From Ectopseudomonas composti (lineage in GTDB: Bacteria; Pseudomonadota; Gammaproteobacteria; Pseudomonadales; Pseudomonadaceae), in assembly GCA_946886245.1 (NCBI GenBank), contig CAMPIF010000360.1, forward strand, positions 1 to 5,117: a DNA stretch of 5,117 nt, written 5' to 3'. Position 1 is the first letter of the stretch; each line of letters starts with the position of its first letter. Of this stretch, positions 1 to 4,791 are shown one piece after another. The position numbers and the translations under genes were made by a program. The notes beneath the pieces were generated by a model. The model was given only the letters and a program-made list of their open reading frames with translations, did no database searches and had not been told where the DNA came from.

Positions 1-766
1 GCCGTATGCTGCCATTCTTGTCGTACTTGACGACGATGGCCATCAGGTCGTCCTTGGTGCGGATGCTGCCTTCGCTGCGCACCAGCAGCACCTCGTCGCC
101 TTCTCCAAGCCGGCCAGCGCCATCGTTGCGGTTGTTGGCCTCTATGGACGCCTTGATCTTCGCGGCGGACAGGCCAAGCGCGGACATTTTCACCGGGTCA
201 AGGACCACCTCGAAACTGTGGACCTTTCCGCCCAGCGCGTTCACATCGGCGACGCCGGGGACCGAGCGCAGCGCGGGCCGGATCACCCAATCGAGCAGAC
301 TACGCCGCTCTTCCAGCGTCATGTTGGGGGCCTCGATGGTGAACATGAACATCTCGCCCAGCGGCGTCGTCACGGGGGCCATGCCGCCGGTGATGCCAGG
401 CGGCAGGTCGGCGCTGATGTTGGCCAAGCGTTCGGACACTTGCTGGCGGGCCCAGTAGATGTCAGTCCCGTCCTCGAAATCGACGGTCACATCGACCAGG
501 CCGTACTTGGTGACGGAGCGCAAGATGCGCTGTTTGGGGATGCCCAGCATCTCCACTTCGATCGGTATGGCCACGCGGCTTTCGATCTCTCCCGGCGTCA
601 TGCCGGGCGCTTTCATGATGATCTTCACCTGCGTGCTGGACACGTCGGGAAAGGCGTCGATGGGCAGGTTCTTGAAGGCGAACCAGCCCGCTCCAGCCAG
701 GAGGGCCCCTGCCAGCAGCACGAAAAGCCGCTGTGCAAGGGCAAATTGAACGAGGCGTGTCAGCAT
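1..766 (-). CDS. Heavy-metal efflux RND pump, CzcA/CusA family (N-terminal 255 residues, cut by window edge)
   Basis: This is the start of an inner-membrane proton-driven RND pump of the heavy-metal efflux subfamily, which moves metal cations out through a tripartite envelope complex. The reading frame stays open from the ATG at 766 to the left edge, giving 255 residues of a family usually a little over 1,000 long. Visible landmarks are a first membrane segment (about residues 13-31), the loop motif LPIDAFPDVSSTQV (34-47), the APGMTPGEIE stretch (53-62) and FEDGTDIYWARQQV (97-110). These match the conserved porter-domain start of CzcA, CnrA and CusA proteins. The start is set by GGGAGC seven bases upstream (plus positions 774-779). 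Only one base separates it from the adaptor stop codon, so the two genes are probably translationally coupled. The membrane segments carrying the substrate and proton-relay residues lie outside the window, so the metal (Ni, Co, Zn, Cd or Cu) cannot be assigned. Confidence 0.95.
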   Translation of the reverse strand, partial: MLTRLVQFALAQRLFVLLAGALLAGAGWFAFKNLPIDAFPDVSSTQVKIIMKAPGMTPGEIESRVAIPIEVEMLGIPKQRILRSVTKYGLVDVTVDFEDGTDIYWARQQVSERLANISADLPPGITGGMAPVTTPLGEMFMFTIEAPNMTLEERRSLLDWVIRPALRSVPGVADVNALGGKVHSFEVVLDPVKMSALGLSAAKIKASIEANNRNDGAGRLGEGDEVLLVRSEGSIRTKDDLMAIVVKYDKNGSIR

Positions 767-767
767 C

Positions 768-1898
768 TCAGTTGCTCCCGCCCTTGCCTTGCCACGCCGC
801 CTTGAGCGCGATCACGGACGCGGTAGCGATCTCCTGGCCAACCTGCAGCCCACCCGTCACGCGCATCGTCTGCCCGGCGCTGGCCAGCACGGTGACTGGC
901 GTTGCCACGAAGCCCTTGTCCGTGCGCACGAAAACATAGGCCTTGTCTCCCTGGCGCACTACCGACTGCAGGGGAACTGACCAGCCTTCGCCAGCGCCAG
1001 CGAACGGTACCTGCACCTGCACGATCTCCCCGGGCCGAAGCTGCTCAGATCCCTTGGTGATCGCCGCCTTCAGGGTCAGTACCTGGTTGTCGCTGACCAT
1101 AGGGCTCACGCTGAGCGCCTCGCCTTGCACTCCGGTTCGCCCCATCACAGTGATCGGGGCGCCCTTCACCGTTGTCACCTGGGCATTGCGGGCCGATGGA
1201 ATCTGGATTTCCAACCCCAGCTTGCTGGTATTGGCGATGCGCAAAAGCATGTCCGCTTGCTGTACGCGCTGGCCAGGCTTGACGGACACGTCTCCCACCA
1301 GACCCGCAGCCTTGGCGCGAACGGTAATGGTCGACTCGACGTTGCCCCCTTCAGCAATGCTGCGGATCCGCCCGCTGTCCAGGCCCGCCAGCCGAAGCGC
1401 TGCCTCGGCCTGGCGCTTGCGCGCTGCGTCCTGTGCTGCGGTGGCTTCTGCCTCCTGCACACGCCTCTCGGGAATGATGCCTTCCGAGAAGAGCTGGCGC
1501 TCGCGCTGCAAGGCCTTTTGCGACAGCCGGCTGCTCGAATTGACCTCCATCAGCTTGAGTTGCAACTCGCCGAGCTCAGGGCTGATCAGGCGCATCAGCG
1601 GCTGTCCGGCCTTGACGGCATCGTTCTCGGCGACCAGCAACTGGTCGACCACGCCGGCCAGGGGGGCGCTGACTACCTGTTCCTGGCCTGGTGCCAGAAC
1701 CACACGGGCGGAATAGGCCTGCCCCGACGAGTCGCCGGACTTTTCGAGGCGTTGCACTTGCACGCCCAGGGACTGCATCTGGGCGGCGCTGACGGGAAAC
1801 TCGTCAGCCGCGAGGGCCGCCAGCGGCGCAGCGATCAGACAAGGGAAGACGAAAACGGCCAGGCGGCCAAGCGCCAGCCGGGAAAAACGGTACAGCAT
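768..1898 (-). CDS. RND periplasmic adaptor (membrane fusion protein), CzcB/CusB family
   Basis: The 376-residue protein would link the inner-membrane RND pump to an outer-membrane channel. An N-terminal signal peptide (arginines at 4, 7 and 12, hydrophobic core about 13-30, ending ALAA before DEF) sends it to the periplasm. The first half of the barrel-sandwich (lipoyl-like) domain is at about 76-106, an alanine/glutamate-rich helical hairpin at about 112-176 and the second barrel half at about 188-222. A beta-barrel follows, then a membrane-proximal domain containing WSVPLQSVVRQGDKAYVFV (306-324). Length and domain order are typical of the family. A longer frame could begin at TTG 1913, but ATG 1898 is preferred because GGAG sits seven bases before it. 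No His- or Met-rich metal-binding N-terminus of the CusB type is visible. It lies 71 bases after the small His-rich gene and one base before the pump gene, so it belongs to the same leftward operon. No outer-membrane channel gene precedes it. Confidence 0.94.
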   Translation of the reverse strand: MLYRFSRLALGRLAVFVFPCLIAAPLAALAADEFPVSAAQMQSLGVQVQRLEKSGDSSGQAYSARVVLAPGQEQVVSAPLAGVVDQLLVAENDAVKAGQPLMRLISPELGELQLKLMEVNSSSRLSQKALQRERQLFSEGIIPERRVQEAEATAAQDAARKRQAEAALRLAGLDSGRIRSIAEGGNVESTITVRAKAAGLVGDVSVKPGQRVQQADMLLRIANTSKLGLEIQIPSARNAQVTTVKGAPITVMGRTGVQGEALSVSPMVSDNQVLTLKAAITKGSEQLRPGEIVQVQVPFAGAGEGWSVPLQSVVRQGDKAYVFVRTDKGFVATPVTVLASAGQTMRVTGGLQVGQEIATASVIALKAAWQGKGGSN

Positions 1899-1947
1899 CG
1901 GAAAACTCCACAAACGACCACAGCCTTGGAACCAGGCGCGCGGTCAG

Positions 1948-1971
1948 GAAAAGCAAAAGAAAGGGCTTTTC
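1948..1971 (-). other. Small inverted repeat at the end of the His-rich gene
   Basis: Seven-base arms GAAAAGC (1948-1954) and GCTTTTC (1965-1971) enclose a ten-base purine-rich loop and cover the stop codon of the small His-rich gene. Neither strand has a T-run after the stem, so it does not look like an intrinsic terminator. It could be a weak mRNA hairpin between the His-rich gene and the adaptor gene, or chance in an A/T-rich patch. Confidence 0.3.
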
Positions 1972-2419
1972 AGGTGTGGAGCGGGGGCGCACGACCCCCT
2001 GGAGGCAGACTTCGGAAGGATGGGTAGATCGGCGCGACGTAGGTCGGCCAAACGTCCGGTTCCCGCACCTGACCGGAGTCGAAGACCTCGGCGAAGGCAA
2101 AGAACAGAGCGACCGGTTCGCTGGCGGTGCTCAGTTGGCCGGAAGCGGCCTGCAACTGCACGGCCATGGTGGCGTGAGCGAAGAGCGCCAGGTTGTCGCC
2201 ATCGTCCACATGCAGCGCCTCGGCGCCGGCGCCATCCTGCATCGCACCGATCCAGGAACCGTCGATTCCTGAGTCGTGATGGTGCTGGTGCAGGGGCGAG
2301 GCAATCTGGTCCCAGGCCAGAACCAGCACCAGGAGCCACTTGGCAATCCACAATGCGCGCGCCAGCGAGACCGGGGACCGGCTCTTCTGGAGGGGGATTT
2401 GGCGCAGAGGGGTAGACAT
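1970..2419 (-). CDS. Small membrane-anchored His-rich protein of unknown function, upstream of RND adaptor
   Basis: I do not recognise a named family. The 149-residue product has a basic start, one hydrophobic segment at about residues 19-40 (anchor or uncleaved signal), and immediately after it a histidine cluster, HQHHHD at 44-49. An acidic stretch HVDDGD (70-75), FAH (80-82) and a proline-rich C-terminus (PPGGRAPPLHT) follow. If exported, the His cluster would sit at the periplasmic face. Its place directly before the adaptor and pump genes recalls small accessory proteins such as CzcI that precede czc/cnr operons, but the typical CzcI cysteine/histidine pattern is not evident, so this is only analogy. 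The start is uncertain: ATG 2419 has an in-frame TAA 15 bases upstream and no clear ribosome binding site (CGGCTCCTT precedes it). The next in-frame ATG would remove the membrane segment. Seventy-one bases separate it from the adaptor start. Confidence 0.72.
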   Translation of the reverse strand: MSTPLRQIPLQKSRSPVSLARALWIAKWLLVLVLAWDQIASPLHQHHHDSGIDGSWIGAMQDGAGAEALHVDDGDNLALFAHATMAVQLQAASGQLSTASEPVALFFAFAEVFDSGQVREPDVWPTYVAPIYPSFRSLPPGGRAPPLHT

Positions 2420-2431
2420 AAGGAGCCGTGT

Positions 2432-2584
2432 TTAGCAGCGGCAACCATTGTGCCCCAGCTGGTGAATTTTCGATCCTGCTTGCAGGACAAATATGTGGGG
2501 CCTGGACGCCTGCAGCACCTGCTCCCGCGTCTCGCCCGGCCACGCCATCGGAAAAACGCGCTGGCAGTTGGCATCACCACCCAC
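2432..2584 (-). CDS. Possible 50-residue small ORF (hypothetical, low confidence)
   Basis: A minus-strand frame from GTG 2584 to TAA 2432 fills most of the gap between the MFS gene and the His-rich gene. It is preceded by GGGAAGGGG about ten bases upstream, a reasonable ribosome binding site, and the start lies 34 bases after the MFS stop. Third codon positions are mostly G/C through the middle of the frame (roughly codons 5-30), as in the neighbouring real genes, and then become mixed. The product has a cysteine at 7 and ends HNGCRC, so a metal-binding peptide is conceivable. No family is recognised. The same frame stays open further upstream inside the MFS gene, which weakens the case; it could equally be a chance ORF in GC-rich DNA or a decayed gene end. 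Confidence 0.22.
   Translation of the reverse strand: MGGDANCQRVFPMAWPGETREQVLQASRPHIFVLQAGSKIHQLGHNGCRC
2474..2487. repeat. Perfect 6-2-6 palindrome in the gap upstream of the His-rich gene
   Basis: TCCTGC and GCAGGA are separated by two bases, about 55-68 bases upstream of the His-rich gene start. On the minus strand a TTGTCC (2490-2485), possibly a -35 element, overlaps one arm, but I find no good -10 at a normal distance. It could be an operator for a separate promoter driving the RND genes, or chance: it lies inside the possible small ORF. Confidence 0.3.
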
Positions 2585-2618
2585 TGATTTGCGCCCCTTC
2601 CCTCGCTTGCACGGGCGG

Positions 2619-3935
2619 CTACTGCGGCCAGCGCTGGTGCTCGTCATCAATGACATATGCATGAGAGTGTTTTCGCCCTCCGGTTTGCCCCGCCCCGGCA
2701 AGGTGCGGATGGTCTGGCGGCAGGTCATCGTGTGCATGCGACAGCTCAGAGGGCTCCCGGTCGGGCCATAGCCAGGCAGAAACGGCGATGGCGGCCACCG
2801 CGACGATCCCCAGCGATGCAAAGCTTGCGTCCACACCAAATCGGGCGCCCACCCATCCCGCCAGCGGGTAGGTGATGAGCCAGCAGGCGTGCGAGAGCGC
2901 AAACTGGGCGGCAAACAGCGCAGGCCGGTCTTCTTCGCTTGACGAGCGGCGCAACAGGCGCCCCGAGGGAGTCTGGGCCAGGGAGTAGCCCAGGCCCATC
3001 ACAAACCACAGAGGCAGCAACACCTCGTACCGGTTCGCAAGCGCCCAACCGAGCATGAGACCCGCCGCGACCACCGATGCGCCGGCGAGCATGGCCGGAC
3101 GTTCGCGCACACGGTCGAGAAGCCGGGGCAACAGCAAGGCCATGATCATGGACCCGGCGCCAAAGCAAGCGAGCGCGATGGCAGTGGAGGTCTGCGTCAT
3201 TCCCATCTGCGACTGCACCAGAACCACAGTGTTCACGATGACCATCGCGCTGCCTGCGGCCACGGCGAGATTGAGTGCAAGGAGCCCACGCAGGCGCGGC
3301 GTCGCCAGATAGATCCGCAGGCCCCGCGTAGTGCGCTCATAAATGCTGCGCTTTGGTGGCAGTTTGGCCTTCGGCAGCACGGCCGATATCACCAGGGCGG
3401 CCGATGCGATGAAGCCAACGACCGTGCCACCAAACAGGCTGTGGTAGCTCACGAAGGTCAGCAACAATGCCGCCAGGATAGGGCTGGCTAGCGATTCGAG
3501 GTCGTAGGCCAGTCGGGACAGTGAAAGCGCCTTCGTGTAGTCGTTCTCTTCGGGCAGCACGTCCGGAATGGTTGCCTGGAAGGTGGGCGTGAATGCGGCG
3601 GATGCAGACTGCAGCACGAAGATCAGCACGTATACCTGCCAGATCTGGGTCACGAATGGAAGCATGAGGGCCACGCCTGCCCGGATCAGATCGAGCGCAA
3701 CCAGAACCGCGCGGCGGGGCAAGCGTTCTGCCATGGCCGACGCGACCGGCGCGACGCCGATATAAGCCAGCATCTTGATGGCGAGTGCCGTACCCAGCAC
3801 CGCGCCCGCATTTGCTCCTGCCAGATCGAAGGCGAGCAGGCCGAGCGCCACGGTCGCCAGCCCAGTGCCGAGCAAGGCGATCACCTGCGCGAAGAACAGG
3901 TGCCGATAGGTTCTGTTTGCAAGCACTTCCAACAT
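2619..3935 (-). CDS. MFS exporter with histidine-rich C-terminal tail, NreB-like (probable nickel/cobalt efflux)
   Basis: The 438-residue major facilitator protein has about twelve hydrophobic segments, the first at about residues 12-36. It includes AFTPTFQATIPDVLP (114-128), characteristic of the DHA3/MFS_3 branch, and LPRR (72-75) in a cytoplasmic loop. The last membrane segment ends near 390. The roughly 48-residue hydrophilic tail carries H400, H402, H409, H411, H423, H425 and H433 and ends with YVIDDEHQRWPQ. Nickel exporters of the NreB type have such His-rich tails, so export of nickel, possibly cobalt, from the cytoplasm is inferred. Start: the frame extends to 4037, but ATG 3935 is chosen because AGAAAGG lies six bases upstream and the protein then begins like its family (LANRTYRHLFFAQ). 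The longer form would add 34 non-homologous-looking residues and cover the operator. It is divergent from the CsoR/RcnR-type regulator and heads the leftward gene series. Confidence 0.9.
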   Translation of the reverse strand: MLEVLANRTYRHLFFAQVIALLGTGLATVALGLLAFDLAGANAGAVLGTALAIKMLAYIGVAPVASAMAERLPRRAVLVALDLIRAGVALMLPFVTQIWQVYVLIFVLQSASAAFTPTFQATIPDVLPEENDYTKALSLSRLAYDLESLASPILAALLLTFVSYHSLFGGTVVGFIASAALVISAVLPKAKLPPKRSIYERTTRGLRIYLATPRLRGLLALNLAVAAGSAMVIVNTVVLVQSQMGMTQTSTAIALACFGAGSMIMALLLPRLLDRVRERPAMLAGASVVAAGLMLGWALANRYEVLLPLWFVMGLGYSLAQTPSGRLLRRSSSEEDRPALFAAQFALSHACWLITYPLAGWVGARFGVDASFASLGIVAVAAIAVSAWLWPDREPSELSHAHDDLPPDHPHLAGAGQTGGRKHSHAYVIDDEHQRWPQ

Positions 3936-3962
3936 GGGGGACCTTTCTGGGGAAGTCGTTGG

Positions 3963-3988
3963 CCACCAATCCTCCAGCGAATCGGTGG
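3963..3988 (-). other. Possible leader hairpin upstream of the MFS gene
   Basis: On the minus strand CCACCGAT (3988-3981) can pair with ATTGGTGG (3970-3963) around a ten-base loop: eight pairs, one of them G-U. It lies 28-53 bases before the MFS start codon and would be in the 5' leader if transcription starts near the operator. On the plus strand the same pair is an A-C mismatch, which favours an RNA role over a DNA palindrome. No riboswitch class is recognised. Confidence 0.3.
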
Positions 3989-4000
3989 AATGGAGAAATA

Positions 4001-4030
4001 TTGACCGTATCGTATCCTGGGGGATAGGAT
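4001..4030 (+). promoter_or_regulatory. Candidate promoter for the CsoR/RcnR-type regulator gene
   Basis: TTGACC (4001-4006) matches five of six bases of a sigma-70 -35 element. TAGGAT (4025-4030) matches four of six of a -10 at an 18-base spacing. The putative operator fills the spacer and the -10, so repressor binding would block RNA polymerase directly, giving autoregulation. This promoter would start RNA almost at the ATG (4036), so either the message is leaderless or another promoter further upstream is used. Confidence 0.4.
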
Positions 4031-4031
4031 A
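4013..4031. promoter_or_regulatory. Putative CsoR/RcnR-family operator (G-tract within inverted repeat)
   Basis: TATCC (4013-4017) and GGATA (4027-4031) flank a nine-base centre holding five consecutive G (4019-4023). RcnR, FrmR and DmeR repressors are known to bind G/C-tracts bordered by A/T-rich inverted repeats, which this resembles. It lies just before the regulator start and 78 bases or more from the MFS start, so one site could control both divergent genes. It overlaps the regulator's AGGA ribosome binding site (4026-4029). Confidence 0.6.
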
Positions 4032-4035
4032 TGGC

Positions 4036-4314
4036 ATGACAGAGAAACACCTACATGCCAGTCATCCCGACGTGGTCAAGCGATTGAAGCGGGCCAACGG
4101 CCACTTGGCGAATGTCATCGCCATGATCGAGAGCCACCGGCCGTGCAACGAAATCGCCCAGCAGCTGCACGCGGTGGAACGCGCAATCAGCGCCGCCAAG
4201 AAGGTGGTGATCCATGACCATCTCGACAACTGCCTGGACCAGGTCGTGGGCGCAAGTGCAGCTTCCGCGCGGGCATCGATAGCCGAATTCAAGGATTTGA
4301 CCAAGTACCTTTGA
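4036..4314 (+). CDS. Metal-sensing transcriptional repressor, CsoR/RcnR (DUF156) family, DmeR/NreA-like
   Basis: The 92-residue all-helical repressor would bind DNA without metal and release it when metal binds. The sequence follows the family: VVKRLKRANGHLANVIAMIE (13-32) with its conserved arginine/lysine and glycine, then QQLHAVERAI and KKVVIHDHLDNC. The metal ligands expected from CsoR spacing are C37, H62 and C66. Extra N-terminal histidines H5, H7 and H10 resemble nickel/cobalt sensors such as RcnR and InrS, while H62/C66 differs from RcnR (His/His). The HASHP start and overall sequence recall DmeR cobalt/nickel regulators. Nickel or cobalt sensing is therefore inferred; copper cannot be excluded. 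ATG 4036 is the start because AGGA lies six bases before it and the protein then has the usual family length; the frame is open further upstream, but that would run through the operator. It is divergent from the MFS exporter, its likely main target. Confidence 0.92.
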   Translation: MTEKHLHASHPDVVKRLKRANGHLANVIAMIESHRPCNEIAQQLHAVERAISAAKKVVIHDHLDNCLDQVVGASAASARASIAEFKDLTKYL

Positions 4315-4326
4315 TCCCGCGAGAAC

Positions 4327-4367
4327 GCCTGGAAGATTTCACCCCTGAGGGTGTTTTCGTTCCAGGC
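4327..4367 (+). terminator. Nested hairpin, probable terminator after the regulator gene
   Basis: An inner stem CACCC (4340-4344)/GGGTG (4349-4353) with loop CTGA is followed directly by TTTTCGTT on the plus strand. An outer pair GCCTGGAA (4327-4334)/TTCCAGGC (4360-4367) encloses it. It starts 13 bases after the regulator stop. The short T-run is only on the plus strand, so it would stop regulator transcription. The leftward genes converging from the other side have no equally good signal; GCCCC (4381-4385) and GGGGC (4399-4403) can pair but lack a T-run. Confidence 0.55.
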
Positions 4368-4412
4368 ATCCCCTGGGAGGGCCCCCGCATCTGCTGCAGG
4401 GGCGGCCATGCG

Positions 4413-4763
4413 TTACTGGCCAGTGAAGTTCGACGCTATGAAGTTGCCTGCCGGCGTGAAGAACATGTAGAGCGTTGCCTTGCTCTTGTCCTGTTCCGCG
4501 GGGTTGCTAAACGTCACACGCCATTCCTTGCCCTTTTTTCCGTCGACCATCTCGACCTTGTCGTGTTTCACGGCCTGCCACGGCTTGTTCAGCTTGCCGC
4601 TGCCTACCAGCGCGTCCCTGCGCTGATTGGCGCATCCCACCACAACCGTGTCGGTGGTGGGCTTGTTGCCATGGAAGTGGCAACTGCCCCCCTCGGAGGC
4701 TAGCGCGGGGGTCGCAAAGGTGAAGCCAGAGACGATGGTTGCGGCGGCGATCAGGTATTTCAT
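4413..4763 (-). CDS. Small exported protein resembling DUF6488 family
   Basis: The 116-residue protein begins with a clear signal peptide (core residues 4-17, cleavage expected after PALA at 19-22), so the mature form of about 94 residues is periplasmic. The mature start holds CHFHG (28-32) and then VVGCANQRRDALVGSGKL (41-58), followed by WQAVKHDKVE, KKGKEWRVTF and a C-terminal LYMFFTPAGNFIASNFTGQ. This pattern matches from memory the uncharacterised DUF6488 family; no biochemical function is known to me. Two cysteines (C28, C44) with H29 and H31 could form a disulfide or a metal site. The ATG at 4763 is preferred over the longer frame to 5018 because it gives the signal peptide directly; GAAAGA about nine bases upstream is a modest ribosome binding site. 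It starts 28 bases after the HupE-like gene's stop and is probably cotranscribed with it. Confidence 0.82.
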   Translation of the reverse strand: MKYLIAAATIVSGFTFATPALASEGGSCHFHGNKPTTDTVVVGCANQRRDALVGSGKLNKPWQAVKHDKVEMVDGKKGKEWRVTFSNPAEQDKSKATLYMFFTPAGNFIASNFTGQ

Positions 4764-4791
4764 GGTGCTGTCTTTCGGTTGGTAAAGCGGG

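Noticed and set aside
218..805. Plus-strand open frame of 195 codons opposite the RND pump
   Set aside because: The minus strand has an uninterrupted, well-conserved RND N-terminus there; the plus-strand product is rich in His/Gly/Gln with no family resemblance.
943..1716. Plus-strand open frame of 257 codons
   Set aside because: It lies antisense to the adaptor gene, and its composition (Ser, Arg, Thr, Pro) is typical of a wrong-frame reading.
1125..2027. Plus-strand open frame of 300 codons opposite the adaptor gene
   Set aside because: It is a shadow of GC-rich coding DNA: the opposite strand encodes a clear adaptor with signal peptide and all domains, and this frame shows no recognisable protein.
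1944..2543. Minus-strand frame of 199 codons overlapping the small His-rich gene
   Set aside because: It is very arginine- and alanine-rich with no hydrophobic signal; the frame ending at 1970 gives a sensible membrane anchor and His cluster instead.
3936..4037. Extended start of the MFS protein at 4037
   Set aside because: It would place coding sequence over the operator and add 34 residues unlike the family; ATG 3935 has a good ribosome binding site.
3337..4050. Minus-strand frame of 237 codons overlapping the MFS gene
   Set aside because: It overlaps the MFS gene in another frame, lacks membrane segments and is arginine/glycine-rich.
4370..4403. Terminator for the leftward DUF6488-like gene
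   Set aside because: CCCCTG/CAGGGG and GCCCC/GGGGC pairs exist but have long loops and no T-run on the minus strand.
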